NCBI RefSeq assembly: GCF_006517275.1
Contig: NZ_CP041191.1
Location: 5,761,001-5,825,000, forward strand
Direction: 5' to 3'
DNA: 64,000 nt
Origin: Labrenzia sp. PHM005
GTDB taxonomy: Bacteria > Pseudomonadota > Alphaproteobacteria > Rhizobiales > Stappiaceae
The notes beneath the pieces are model-generated. The model did not search any database. It worked only from the letters and a program-made list of their open reading frames with translations, and was not told the DNA's origin. This document shows, piece by piece, positions 17,727-27,170 of this stretch (the stretch's first letter is position 1; every line of letters starts with the position of its first letter). Made by a program: the position numbers and the translations under genes.

Positions 17727-18560
17727 GCGCTGGCATAAACTTGAAATGACGTTGGCGGAGGTGATGACAATCGCCTGCGCAACAACAGCTGGGGAGCGGG
17801 CAATCTGGCCGCTCCTCTGCCCCCCAGGCAAGGAATAAAAGTATCCGGCAAACCTTAGTCGGAGGATTTGCATCAACCCCCTGCCGCATAAGCATATTTT
17901 ATGGCTCAATAGTTTTGCAGCATAATCAGTCAATCGTCATTACTGACAGTGATTCGTCTTGATTTCCGTATTTACTGCAATATTCTGCATTTCAAAATTA
18001 TACGGTTGCTGAATAACTTACCGCTCTGCGGCGGAATTCTGCGTATGCATCGTGAAAATTACGCAAAGTTGTGTAAGGGTTATTCACCCTATAAGCATTA
18101 TCTATACATCAATAGATAAAGAAAATACAAAATACAATTCATTGAATTTAAAGCGCTTCTTGCGCTCCGACAACTTTCACCACAATTAGTAATTGCCCCT
18201 ATACAACCAAACAAAAACACCATGCAATCTATTTATAATGTTGTTTTTATACAGTTATTCTGAAATTTGAACACTGCAATTAGTACGATTGGTTGTATTT
18301 GCACATTGCAATTGATTAATTTAGCTTACCTCTAGCGGGGCACTCCAAAACAAAAACAACGCAATGCGAATGGAAGCTTTCGTCCCTGCCGATGGCTCAA
18401 AGCGCTTCGGTTAAACGGAGCCAAACGGCTTTGATGCCTTGTGGAACTGGAATTTCCAGCAACGAAAATAAGACGCGGCGGTCTTGTTTTCAGAACCCGG
18501 TAGTTCCTTTTGAAACATCAGCGCGGGACTAATCTGCACTGACCCCATCGACCGCAAGGC
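17727..18560. other. AT-rich intergenic region between convergent genes, with several inverted repeats
   Basis: The 3' ends of the DUF6515-like gene and the rhlE-like gene face each other across 910 bases, most of it AT-rich. It contains TTATCTAT/ATAGATAA (18098-18119), AGGGT/ACCCT (about 18076-18090), CAATTA/TAATTG near 18183, and a 10-base pair ATACAACCAA/TTGGTTGTAT (18201-18210 and 18289-18298) enclosing 78 bases. No coding frame is convincing. Confidence 0.6.
18201..18298. repeat. Long-range perfect inverted repeat
   Basis: ATACAACCAA at 18201-18210 and TTGGTTGTAT at 18289-18298 bracket an AT-rich 78-base segment. It could be the ends of a small element or the base of an RNA stem. Confidence 0.5.
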
Positions 18561-18563
18561 ATA

Positions 18564-18589
18564 GCACCGGGAAGGCCACTTCCCGGTGC
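18564..18589. terminator. Strong hairpin downstream of the rhlE-like gene
   Basis: Perfect 11-base stem GCACCGGGAAG/CTTCCCGGTGC with a 4-base loop, about 50 bases after the helicase stop. There is no T-run on either side, so it may be an mRNA 3' stabiliser or a factor-assisted terminator. Confidence 0.6.
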
Positions 18590-18636
18590 ATTTCATATCA
18601 GCACTCTTTAAGATAATTCTGCCGCCGGTTGGCGCG

Positions 18637-19929
18637 TTACGCGGCAGTTTTCCGCGACTGAGGACGGCGGCGGCGATTTTTGCTAAACCGGCGGCCATTG
18701 TCGTTGTCCCCTGCTCCAGCGGCCTTGTTGAACCTGGGCCTTCCAGAACCGCCGGACTTGCCGTTTTTACCCCGTTTTGCGCTTTTGGCAGCCGACATAG
18801 GCGGCACCTCGCCGCTCGCAACGGCGATATCAATTCCGATCAGTTTTTCGATCTGGCGGAACAGGCCAATCTCTTCCGGTGCGCACAGGGCAATGGCATC
18901 GCCATCGGCCCCTGCCCGGGCTGTGCGGCCAATCCGGTGCACATAAGCTTCCGCCACTTCCGGGAGTTCGAAATTGTAGACATGGCTGACGCCTGGGATG
19001 TCGATCCCGCGGGCTGCAACATCGGTTGCCACCAGAACGTTGATGTCACCGGCCCGCAACTCTTTGATGGCTCGATCCCGCTGGTTCTGGCTTTTGTTGC
19101 CGTGAATGGAGCCGGCGGCAATCCCCGCCTGGCTGAGCTTGCGCATCAGCCGCTCGGCACCGTGTTTGGTGCGGCAGAACACCAGAGACATGTCGTCTGG
19201 CTGGCCCGCCAGAACATCGACCAAAAACCCGGTCTTGGCCTTGGCATCCATAAAATGCACCGCCTGGCGGATCTTGTCAGCTGTACGGCCGGCCGGAGAC
19301 ACTTCAACACGCGCCGGATCCGTCAGATAAGACTGCGCCAATTCGTTGATCTGCTTGGGCATGGTTGCGGAGAACAGAAGCGTCTGACGTTCCTTGGCAA
19401 CCAGGCTGGCAATGCGCCGCAGGGCATGAATAAAACCAAGATCCAGCATCTGATCGGCTTCGTCGAGGACGAGATAAGACGCAGACCCAAGATCCACCGC
19501 CTTGCGGTCGACCAGGTCGAGCAAGCGGCCCGGTGTTGCCACCAGAATATCAGTGCCTCTGGACAGACGCTTGATTTGGCCATTGATCGAAACACCGCCG
19601 ACAACGGATGTGACCCGCAGCGGTGTGGTCTTCAAGAACGAGATCAGGTTCTTGGCGATCTGATTGACCAGCTCGCGGGTCGGCGCCAGAATCAGCGCGC
19701 GCGTCCCTTTGGCCGTCGGCTTTTGCGGCTCCGCGAGAAGACGCTCGATCAGCGGCAAGCCAAAAGCCGCAGTTTTTCCTGTGCCTGTCTGGGCAAGTCC
19801 CATCAGGTCCCGGCCATCGAGCACAAGCGGTATGGCTTTTTGCTGGATCGGCGTCGGCGCATCGTAGCCGTTCTCCGCAACAGCCTTCAGAAGGTGTTCG
19901 GACAGCCCGAGCTCATCAAATTTTGTCAA
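18637..19929 (-). CDS. rhlE: DEAD-box ATP-dependent RNA helicase, RhlE type
   Basis: 430 residues with every DEAD-box motif: Q motif (TPIQQKAIP), motif I AQTGTGKT, Ia PTRELVNQ, Ib TPGRLLDL, II DEAD, III SAT, V VATDVAARGIDIP and VI HRIGRTARAG. The C-terminus is a basic, Asn/Arg-rich tail (residues about 375-430), typical of RhlE proteins. It remodels RNA in ribosome assembly and RNA turnover. The start is a TTG at 19929 with AAAGGA 7 bases upstream. The gene is divergent from the GGDEF protein, with a nearly 400-base shared upstream region that would allow a long leader. Confidence 0.94.
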   Translation of the reverse strand: MTKFDELGLSEHLLKAVAENGYDAPTPIQQKAIPLVLDGRDLMGLAQTGTGKTAAFGLPLIERLLAEPQKPTAKGTRALILAPTRELVNQIAKNLISFLKTTPLRVTSVVGGVSINGQIKRLSRGTDILVATPGRLLDLVDRKAVDLGSASYLVLDEADQMLDLGFIHALRRIASLVAKERQTLLFSATMPKQINELAQSYLTDPARVEVSPAGRTADKIRQAVHFMDAKAKTGFLVDVLAGQPDDMSLVFCRTKHGAERLMRKLSQAGIAAGSIHGNKSQNQRDRAIKELRAGDINVLVATDVAARGIDIPGVSHVYNFELPEVAEAYVHRIGRTARAGADGDAIALCAPEEIGLFRQIEKLIGIDIAVASGEVPPMSAAKSAKRGKNGKSGGSGRPRFNKAAGAGDNDNGRRFSKNRRRRPQSRKTAA

Positions 19930-20312
19930 TTCTTATCCTTTGTGGCCAAGGGCCACGCCCGCAATGGAGGTGCAACCGGCCTGGAGTACATTCCGGCTCA
20001 GAAACATGGTTGCTCCGTGTGATTGCGCTGGCATCATATGTGAGAAGATTTCCGCACCGCTTTCTCGAAAAGCGAGCATTTCCACTCAGTTTCCTCCTGG
20101 ACCTGTGTCCAGGATGAGGCGAGCGCCCGATTTTGGCCGAAAGCCCGACTCGAGCCTTTCGAAACCGCGCTCCGTATATCTGTCCGCATCCGGAAAAGTC
20201 AAGCGATAGAAGACCCATCGCTGAAATGTGTGGTATCGGTTTAACACATTGTATGCAAAATTGCTTTTTTACTGGATATTGTTTGGCAATCAGCCAGCTA
20301 AGGGCCTGTATT
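19930..20312. other. Divergent promoter region of rhlE and the GGDEF-EAL gene
   Basis: About 380 bases. A plus-strand frame runs through it into the GGDEF protein but has no ribosome site and an unlikely translation. No operator was recognised. Confidence 0.5.
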
Positions 20313-21944
20313 TTGAGTGAATTACTGTCAAAAGTAACTAAATTATATGGCAGATTATCTCAAGCTCAATTGGAAGCGATTGTAATTTTCACCACAGCCT
20401 TCGCCTTATGGTTGATTGCTGCCGAGCATGATCTTTTTGAGATTATCCTCGAGTTCATGGAAGACCATGAAGATTGGGAACTCGATGAACTCATTATGGC
20501 TTTGAGTTTTGCAGGGTTCGGAGGTTTTGTATTTGGCGCAAGACGATTGCTGGAACTTGGCCGCGAACTGAAACTCCGGAAAAAAGCGGAACAGCGATCA
20601 ACTTGGCTCGCGCACCACGATCCACTGACGCATCTCCCGAACCGGCGCTATCTCTCAGAGTTTTCGAAAAATCTTCACGTTTCGAACCATTCGGCTGGAA
20701 CAATCTACGTTTTGGCGGTCGATCTCGACGGCTTCAAGAAGGTCAATGACCTGCTTGGCCATGACGCAGGTGACAAACTGCTGGAAGTTACTGCGGACAG
20801 GTTGCGGCAATCCTATCCAAAGAGCACCGTCTTTCGCCTTGGTGGCGATGAGTTTCTAATCGTTGCGTTAAAATCTGAAACGCCAAACACAGACCAGCGG
20901 GACGCGGCCGAGGCGCTGGTCCGGCTGTTGAACAAACCGGTCGACCTGTTTGGCGTCAGTGCAGAAGTCGGTGCCAGCATTGGAATTGCGACCAACGCTA
21001 GCGAAACGGCCAAACTGGAAGATCTTCTGTTTTCAGCAGATGCAGCGCTTTATTACGCAAAACGGGCTGGCCGGAACAACGTCGCATGCTTTGAACCTTT
21101 CATGCGCGAAGATGTGTCCAAACGGGCTGCAAGGCAGGCGAGTGTCAGAACAGCCTTGGAAGAAAACAAACTCGTTCCCTATTTTCAGCCAATCCTTGAT
21201 CTCGAAACCGGAATGGTGGTGGGGGTGGAAGTCCTGACCCGCTGGCCAGAAAACACTGGCTCCCCGTTTTCAACCCAAGAAATTATCGGCTTTGCTGAAG
21301 AACTCGGCCTCATACTGCCCTTTTCCGAACACCTCCTGCGCATCTCGATCGCCAATTCAAAAGAATGGCCGCAGGAGCTCGGGCTGTCTTTTAATCTTGG
21401 CCCGGCCATGCTGTCCGACAAACGGCTTGCAGAGCGCATCGAGAGCATCCTTCGCGAGACTGGATTTGCCCCATCGCGGCTGATCATCGAAGTCTCTGAA
21501 GCAGCTCTGCATCTGCACTACAACACCGCCAGCATTACTCTGCCGAAACTTTCCGCCCTTGGGATCAGGATTGCCCTCGACGGCTATGGTGCCGGTCACA
21601 GCAACCTCAGGGAACTGGCACGGATGCCATTTGATATCATCAAGCTGGACCGGCTTTTGCTCGCCGAAACGGTTCAAGAAGATATCGGAACGTCGGTCTT
21701 TGAAAGCTATGTCAAAGTGATCAAGGGACTAGAAAAACCGATCGTCGCGATTGGCATAGAAACAGATGCACAAAAGCAGCTCGCACAGAAACTGGGATGC
21801 CAGTTCGGACAAGGTCACCTGTTCTCGCCAGCGGTTTCGGAAGCGGACATCTCAGCGGTTTTGAAGACCCGCCTTCAAACAGAGAGTTCCGGGCACCAAG
21901 ACACCAGTCTCAATGGTGAGGCCTCTCCGATACAGCTCGACTGA
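20313..21944 (+). CDS. Membrane GGDEF protein with degenerate EAL domain
   Basis: About 543 residues from a TTG at 20313 with AAGGG 8 bases upstream; ATG codons at 20229 and 20253 lie in frame but lack ribosome sites. Two hydrophobic segments at about residues 20-37 and 55-72 anchor it. The GGDEF domain is intact (RLGGDEFLI), without an I-site. The EAL domain departs from consensus at catalytic positions: EVL for EAL, DGYGAGHSN for DDFGTGYSS, and VAIGIET where the catalytic Glu of VAEGVET is usual. It is therefore probably a cyclase whose EAL part only binds nucleotide or partners (inference). Confidence 0.9.
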   Translation: MSELLSKVTKLYGRLSQAQLEAIVIFTTAFALWLIAAEHDLFEIILEFMEDHEDWELDELIMALSFAGFGGFVFGARRLLELGRELKLRKKAEQRSTWLAHHDPLTHLPNRRYLSEFSKNLHVSNHSAGTIYVLAVDLDGFKKVNDLLGHDAGDKLLEVTADRLRQSYPKSTVFRLGGDEFLIVALKSETPNTDQRDAAEALVRLLNKPVDLFGVSAEVGASIGIATNASETAKLEDLLFSADAALYYAKRAGRNNVACFEPFMREDVSKRAARQASVRTALEENKLVPYFQPILDLETGMVVGVEVLTRWPENTGSPFSTQEIIGFAEELGLILPFSEHLLRISIANSKEWPQELGLSFNLGPAMLSDKRLAERIESILRETGFAPSRLIIEVSEAALHLHYNTASITLPKLSALGIRIALDGYGAGHSNLRELARMPFDIIKLDRLLLAETVQEDIGTSVFESYVKVIKGLEKPIVAIGIETDAQKQLAQKLGCQFGQGHLFSPAVSEADISAVLKTRLQTESSGHQDTSLNGEASPIQLD

Positions 21945-21956
21945 CCCATCAGAACA

Positions 21957-23120
21957 TCATTTGGGCTGGAGCCTAATCAGCTTGCCATCATCGCTGTCGG
22001 TGAGCACATAGAGAAAACCGTCCGGCCCCTGGCGGACATCCCGGATGCGCTCGCCAAGATCCTGAAGCAACTGCTCTTCGTTCACCACACGGGCGCCATC
22101 AAGCGTCAGTTTCGCCAGATGCTGGCCGCGGAGTGCGCCAACCAGAAGAGCTCCGTTCCAATCCGGGTATTTGTCGCTGGTGACAAAAGCCATTCCCGAC
22201 GGCGCAATCGACGGATCCCAATAGTGGATCGGCTGTTCCAACCCGGCCTTTTCCGTGCCTTCGCCGATCTTGCCGCCGGAATAATGCCGTCCATAAGAAA
22301 TGATCGGCCAGCCGTAGTTCTTGCCAGCTTGCGGAATGTTGATCTCGTCACCGCCGCGCGCGCCATGCTCGACGGTCCACAAGACGCCCGTCTCAGGGTG
22401 GATCGCCGCGCTTTGCGGATTGCGATGCCCGATCGACCAGATCTCCGGCTGGTAGTCGGAATTTCCGGCAAATGGGTTTCCAGGTGCCGGTGCACCGTCT
22501 GACGTCAAACGCAACACGGAGCCGGAATGATCGGAGGAATCCTGCGCCCGCGGCGCCTCGCCCCGGTCGCCCAAGGTCATAAACAGATTACCATCTGCAT
22601 CAAAGGCAAGGCGGGAACCGAAATGGCGGCCGCCATATCCACGATTGTTTCCTCTAAAGATCGTTTCGCCTTCAACCAGCTCATACTCCGGACCAGCTTG
22701 TCCTAGAATAGCTTTATAGAGCGATGTCCCGGCGCCTTCCGGCGACCCTTGGGAAAAACTCATGAAGATCGTTTGATCGGCGTCGAAGGTGGGGCTAACG
22801 GCAACATCCAGCAGACCGCCCTGCCCTTGCGCAAAGACTTCTGGTGTACCCCGGACAATGTGCTGGCCACCGTCTTCCTTGACGACTTTCAAAACACCAT
22901 CCCGCTCGGTGACAAGATAGCCGCCGCCAGGGAGAAATGCGACGCTCCAGGGATAAGACAGTCCTGAGGCAACAGTCTCCAGCGTCACAGCAGATTGCGC
23001 CTGCGCGTTCTGTCCGGGCGCTGCCACAAATCCCAACAGAGCAACAATTGCCAGAACCAGTGTCCAGATATGGCTGATAAAACCGTGCCGGGCTTCCTGC
23101 CGCCAATATGCGTGTTGCAC
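21957..23120 (-). CDS. PQQ-dependent soluble aldose sugar dehydrogenase (YliI/Asd-like)
   Basis: About 387 residues from a GTG at 23120 with a strong GGGGAGGA site; the longer frame to 23255 has no ribosome site. A hydrophobic segment at about 18-40 ending NAQAQ is a signal peptide. The domain is the glucose/sorbosone dehydrogenase beta-propeller: YPWSVAFLPGG, GGLLDVAVSPTF, GRHFGSRLAFDADGNLFMTLGDRG, IWSIGHRNPQ, VEHGARGGDEIN and NYGWP. It should oxidise aldoses in the periplasm with PQQ. No PQQ synthesis genes are nearby. Confidence 0.92.
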   Translation of the reverse strand: MQHAYWRQEARHGFISHIWTLVLAIVALLGFVAAPGQNAQAQSAVTLETVASGLSYPWSVAFLPGGGYLVTERDGVLKVVKEDGGQHIVRGTPEVFAQGQGGLLDVAVSPTFDADQTIFMSFSQGSPEGAGTSLYKAILGQAGPEYELVEGETIFRGNNRGYGGRHFGSRLAFDADGNLFMTLGDRGEAPRAQDSSDHSGSVLRLTSDGAPAPGNPFAGNSDYQPEIWSIGHRNPQSAAIHPETGVLWTVEHGARGGDEINIPQAGKNYGWPIISYGRHYSGGKIGEGTEKAGLEQPIHYWDPSIAPSGMAFVTSDKYPDWNGALLVGALRGQHLAKLTLDGARVVNEEQLLQDLGERIRDVRQGPDGFLYVLTDSDDGKLIRLQPK

Positions 23121-23240
23121 ATCATCCTCCCCAAAACTGTTCGCACGGCGTAAAGCCCATTGGCTCCGCGGCCGCAGTCCAGCTTTAGAGATAGGAAGTG
23201 TTTTTGGAAGGAACAGGGGGATTTGCTTGCCGAGTTTGAA

Positions 23241-23390
23241 TTGTCGTCCCAGCACCCGCCTTCGCGGGCATAAACTCAGGCTGGGACCTAGTAATCCATG
23301 TGGTGAGTGATGGGAGAAATCTCTTCACCAAGAGGTTACTGGACTCCAGCCGGAGCCAGTGCCCGCGAAGGCAGGTGTTGGGGCCACAAA
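23241..23390. repeat. Dispersed intergenic inverted-repeat element (copy 1)
   Basis: A left arm GTCGTCCCAGCACCCGCCTT and on to 23270 pairs with a right arm ending about 23390. They share the GCCTTCGCGGGCA/TGCCCGCGAAGGC core, and the copy is about 150 bases overall. It lies between the sugar dehydrogenase and chorismate mutase genes. Confidence 0.75.
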
Positions 23391-23422
23391 AACGGAGAAA
23401 GACATCTGCACCACTGCCAATA

Positions 23423-23746
23423 TCAGACGTCTTCCGCCTCCTCCAGCCGCGCTGCAATCGTCCGCTTTTCGTAGGCCACATTCCAATCGATCAGCGTGCG
23501 CCAGACTTGTTCCACCTGATCGCCTTCCAGGCCAAGATCTTCCGCCCGCTGTTTGATCGCCGCGACCATGGTTTCGATGCGGTCGTGGTCAAAAGCCTCG
23601 TCCGGGTGCTGTTTCAGCTGCGCCATCCGCCGGACATAACCCTGTCTTTGCGCAAAGATTTTTAAAAGCTCTTGGTCAAGCGCATCAATTGACGTGCGGA
23701 TGTCTACCTTTGTCTGGCAGTCGGCGGGGGCTTTTAGGTCTGTCAT
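23423..23746 (-). CDS. AroQ-type chorismate mutase domain protein
   Basis: About 107 residues from the ATG at 23746. The sequence is the all-helical type II chorismate mutase: an N-terminal helix IRTSIDALDQELLKIFAQRQ with the conserved D-x-x-L and R-x-x-Y/V pattern, the QLKQHPDEAFDHDR loop, and the final helix VEQVWRTLIDWNVAYEK. It is monofunctional, not fused to PheA or TyrA. It converts chorismate to prephenate, or could act as an isochorismate pyruvate-lyase like PchB; the sequence does not decide. The longer frame to 23815 is not favoured. Confidence 0.85.
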   Translation of the reverse strand: MTDLKAPADCQTKVDIRTSIDALDQELLKIFAQRQGYVRRMAQLKQHPDEAFDHDRIETMVAAIKQRAEDLGLEGDQVEQVWRTLIDWNVAYEKRTIAARLEEAEDV

Positions 23747-23919
23747 GCGCCATCGCTTGCAGTTGGCTTTGAAAAACATCAGCGAAGAGGAAGGGTCCGC
23801 CGACTGTATGTTCAAGATAAGGCTCTGGTTATTCCCGGATCATCGGGCTGACAAGGTGCAAATTGCCGCTCTGTTCTGGCCGGGCGAACTCGGCAGGTGT
23901 CAAATCTAGGCTCAAGACC

Positions 23920-24039
23920 TTGTCATCCTTGCGCAGGCAAGGATCCAGTAACCTCAAGAAGACGATATTGTTTTCAATCCCAACGACACGGAATACTGGA
24001 TCCCGGTCTTGCCGCTATAGCGGCAAACCGGGATGACAA
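23920..24039. repeat. Dispersed intergenic inverted-repeat element (copy 2)
   Basis: TTGTCATCCTTGCGCAGGCA and the following GGATCCAGTA pair with TACTGGATCC and a right end CCGGGATGACAAA at 24039. About 120 bases, between chorismate mutase and malic enzyme genes. Confidence 0.75.
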
Positions 24040-24082
24040 ACAATAGAAGCCTGCCGTGCCGCCGAAACGGCGGCGCTCCGCC

Positions 24083-26377
24083 TTATTCCGGAGCCTTTGT
24101 CTGCGCTTCGACGCTGGCCAGCGCCGACATGTTGACCACGCCGCGCGAGGTGACCGACGGAGTTAGGATATGCGCCGGTTTTGCTGCGCCCAAGAGGATC
24201 GGCCCGACGTGAAGCGCCTGGGTCGCCACCTTCAAAAGGTTGTGCGCGATGTTGGCCGCATCGAGGTTCGGGAACAACAACAGGTTGGCCTCGCCAGTCA
24301 ATTTGCTGTTCGGCATGACCCGCTCGCGCAGAGCGACACTCAATGCTGAATCGCCGTGCATTTCGCCATCAGCTTCCAGCTCCGGGTTGCGTTCCCAGAT
24401 CATGTCCAAGGCTTCGCGCATTTTCCGCGACGAGGCTGTGTCCCGGGAGCCGAAGTTCGACATGGACAGCAGTGCCACCTTGGGCTCAATGCCGAAGCGG
24501 CGGATTTCCTGAGCCGCCAGCTCGGCCATTTCCGAAATCTCTTCCGCGGTCGGGTCTTCGGTCACAAAAGTATCGGACAGGAACATAGCGCCCCGGCTGT
24601 TGATCAACAGCGACATGGCGGAAAGATCCCGTGCTGTGTCGCACACGCCGATCACCTGGCGGATGTCACGCAGATGTTTGGTGAACCGGCCTTCCAGACC
24701 GCAGATCAGAGCATCGGCGTCACCGCGGCGCACCGCAATCGCCGAAATGACCGTCTGGTTGGTCCGGACAACCGTTCTCGCCGCATCCGGCGGCATGCCC
24801 TTGCGGCCAACACACTCCAGATATTCATCGGCATAATCACGGTAGCGCGGATCGTCCTGCGGGTTGACGAATTCAAAGTCGACATCCGGACGGATCTTCA
24901 AGCCGAAGCGTTCGCAGCGTGCGGTCAAGACGTCCGGCCGGCCCACCAGGATCGGCTGCGCAATGCCATCTTCCAAAAGCACCTGGGCCGCGCGCAGCAC
25001 CCGCTCGTCTTCGCCTTCCGCATAGATGATCTTCTGCGGATCACGGGCTGCGTTCTGGATGATCGGTTTCATGATCAGGCCGGACCGGAAGACAAACCGG
25101 TTCAGCCGGTCATGATAGGCGTCGAAGTCTTCAATCGGCCGGGTGGCTACACCGGTATCCATTGCAGCTTTGGCCACTGCCGGCGCGATGCGCAGGATGA
25201 GACGCTGATCAAAGGGTGACGGAATCAGGTAATTCGGGCCGAAGGTTTCGGTCTTGCCGCCGTAAGCGCGGGCGGCGACGTCTGAAGGTTCTTCTTGAGC
25301 AAGACCGGCAATTGCTTCAACGGCCGCGCGCTTCATTTCCTCGTTGATGGTCGTCGCCCCGACATCGAGCGCGCCGCGGAAGATGTATGGGAAACACAGG
25401 ACGTTGTTGACCTGGTTCGGATAGTCGGAGCGCCCGGTACACATAACCACGTCGTCGCGCACAGCTTTGGCGTCTTCCGGCATGATTTCCGGGTTGGGAT
25501 TGGCAAGCGCCAGGATCAGAGGACCCTTGCCCATCTTCTTGACCATGTCCGGCTTTAGAACGCCGGCGGCAGACAGTCCCAAGAACACATCCGCGCCGTC
25601 GATAACGTCGTTCAAGGTCCGCTTGTCGGTGTCCTGGGCAAAGACTTCTTTCCACTGGTCCATCAGGACCTCGCGGCCCTTGTAGACGACACCTTCGATG
25701 TCGGTGACCCAGATGTTTTCCCGTTTTGCGCCAAGGGTGACCAGCATATTCAGACACGCAAGCGCCGCAGCACCTGCACCGGAGGCCACAATCTTAGCTT
25801 CCTCGATCTTCTTTCCGGCCAGTTGAAGGCCGTTGCGAACCGCAGCACCCGCAATAATAGCTGTGCCATGCTGGTCGTCATGGAACACAGGAATGTTCAT
25901 TTTTTCGCGCAAGGCGTCTTCAATCATGAAGCACTCGGGCGCCTTGATGTCTTCCAGATTGATGCCGCCAAACGTCGGCTCCAGCACGGACACTGCGTTC
26001 ACGAATTTGTCGACGTCAGTTTCGTCAACCTCAATGTCGAAGACATCAATGCCGGCAAATTTCTTGAACAGGACCGCCTTGCCTTCCATCACCGGCTTGG
26101 AGGCGAGCGGGCCGATATTGCCGAGCCCCAGAACGGCGGTACCGTTGGAAATTACTGCAACCAGATTGCCTCGGGCGGTGTAATTGGCCGCCTTCGTCTC
26201 GTCTTCAGCAATTTCCAGGCATGGGGCGGCAACGCCAGGCGAATAGGCCAGCGCCAAGTCGCGCTGGTTGCCGAGCGGTTTGGTTGCCTGAATTTCCAGT
26301 TTTCCGGGTTTGGGGTGTTCATGAAAGAAAAGGGCTGCTTCGGTCAAATCGCTTTCTGTTTTTATATTATCGCTCAT
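24083..26377 (-). CDS. maeB: NADP-dependent malic enzyme with phosphotransacetylase-like domain
   Basis: 764 residues, the large MaeB form. The N-terminal malic enzyme part (about 1-430) includes [13 protein letters not shown], the metal and dinucleotide motifs ([10 protein letters not shown], then [14 protein letters not shown]), and [16 protein letters not shown]. The C-terminal part (about 440-760) resembles phosphate acetyltransferase ([16 protein letters not shown], then [18 protein letters not shown]); in characterised MaeB enzymes it is regulatory, responding to acetyl-CoA. It decarboxylates malate to pyruvate with NADP. The ATG at 26377 starts [11 protein letters not shown]; the frame reaches 26401. 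Confidence 0.95.
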   Translation of the reverse strand: MSDNIKTESDLTEAALFFHEHPKPGKLEIQATKPLGNQRDLALAYSPGVAAPCLEIAEDETKAANYTARGNLVAVISNGTAVLGLGNIGPLASKPVMEGKAVLFKKFAGIDVFDIEVDETDVDKFVNAVSVLEPTFGGINLEDIKAPECFMIEDALREKMNIPVFHDDQHGTAIIAGAAVRNGLQLAGKKIEEAKIVASGAGAAALACLNMLVTLGAKRENIWVTDIEGVVYKGREVLMDQWKEVFAQDTDKRTLNDVIDGADVFLGLSAAGVLKPDMVKKMGKGPLILALANPNPEIMPEDAKAVRDDVVMCTGRSDYPNQVNNVLCFPYIFRGALDVGATTINEEMKRAAVEAIAGLAQEEPSDVAARAYGGKTETFGPNYLIPSPFDQRLILRIAPAVAKAAMDTGVATRPIEDFDAYHDRLNRFVFRSGLIMKPIIQNAARDPQKIIYAEGEDERVLRAAQVLLEDGIAQPILVGRPDVLTARCERFGLKIRPDVDFEFVNPQDDPRYRDYADEYLECVGRKGMPPDAARTVVRTNQTVISAIAVRRGDADALICGLEGRFTKHLRDIRQVIGVCDTARDLSAMSLLINSRGAMFLSDTFVTEDPTAEEISEMAELAAQEIRRFGIEPKVALLSMSNFGSRDTASSRKMREALDMIWERNPELEADGEMHGDSALSVALRERVMPNSKLTGEANLLLFPNLDAANIAHNLLKVATQALHVGPILLGAAKPAHILTPSVTSRGVVNMSALASVEAQTKAPE

Positions 26378-26417
26378 GCCTTTTCCCTGTCTTCCTGACA
26401 TTCCCTTAGGTCACTCG

Positions 26418-26435
26418 TCAGATACCGGTATCTGA
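26418..26435. promoter_or_regulatory. Perfect 18-base palindrome upstream of maeB
   Basis: TCAGATACCGGTATCTGA, centred about 50 bases before the maeB start. Likely an operator; the cognate regulator is unknown. Confidence 0.5.
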
Positions 26436-26487
26436 ACCGGATGCCCCCGGCCATGACCTGTTAGACTTTATGATTAATATCTGACCT

Positions 26488-27132
26488 TTACCCGGCGCGA
26501 TGCCAAATGAGAACCCGTAATAAACCAAACAGCACAACGCCATTTAGGATATGCCACAGGAAATGCGTCCCGAGCGCCCATTGACTGCATAGCGGTTCGT
26601 CAAGCGTTCGGAAAGTTAGCGAAACGATAAACAGTATCCCAATTATGAATAACTGAGCCCCCAGTCTCCTATCCGACTGAAAAACAAAACCGCCGATCAC
26701 GAAAATCGCCAGTGCGGCGGGGATATAGGCCGCTGAGCCGCCAAAGTAAGGCGCCCAGACTTGCCCAGCGACCGGTGCCAGCATGAAAAACCCAATGACC
26801 ACTGCGAAACAGATGACCCAATGTAATTGTAGGAGCCGGCGCAGGGCCAACAGCATATATACATGGATGAAAACCGTTATCGGAATGGTGTCCGTGTACA
26901 CTGCCCATCGGGTCGCGACGGTGTGAAACAGGAATGACCCAGTTCCGATTGCCATGACGACACCGATCAGAAAGAGAACGGGCCAATCCCTTGGGGTGTT
27001 GCGCTGCCAAAGCAAAAACGCTGCACCCGCCGCAAGGAAAAAAGCTGCGTTGGTGACTGCATTAATAGGCTCAGACCAGAATTCAGGACCGATCCGTTCA
27101 CAATAAATGTCCATCGGGTCCGTCAGAGCCAT
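26488..27132 (-). CDS. Ceramidase-like seven-span membrane hydrolase (CREST superfamily)
   Basis: 214 residues with about seven membrane segments. Hallmarks of the alkaline ceramidase family are present: the N-terminal YCERIGPEFWSEPINAVTNA, the SFLFHT histidine with a following YTDTIPI aspartate, and a late GTHFLWHILN with two His that bind zinc in this superfamily. It may hydrolyse amide bonds in sphingolipids or related membrane lipids; bacterial substrates are mostly untested. The ATG at 27132 follows GGAGGC. It lies 45 bases downstream of the aminotransferase gene on the same strand. Confidence 0.85.
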   Translation of the reverse strand: MALTDPMDIYCERIGPEFWSEPINAVTNAAFFLAAGAAFLLWQRNTPRDWPVLFLIGVVMAIGTGSFLFHTVATRWAVYTDTIPITVFIHVYMLLALRRLLQLHWVICFAVVIGFFMLAPVAGQVWAPYFGGSAAYIPAALAIFVIGGFVFQSDRRLGAQLFIIGILFIVSLTFRTLDEPLCSQWALGTHFLWHILNGVVLFGLLRVLIWHRAG

Positions 27133-27170
27133 AACTGCCTCCTAATTGGTGTCGGCCGGTATTCAGCCGA

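Noticed and set aside
18411..18833. A 140-codon minus-strand frame beside the helicase gene
   Set aside because: It overlaps the end of rhlE in another frame, has no ribosome site and its Ala/Arg/Pro-rich translation matches no protein style.
18586..20022. A 478-codon plus-strand frame opposite rhlE
   Set aside because: All helicase motifs are on the other strand; this is an antisense shadow.
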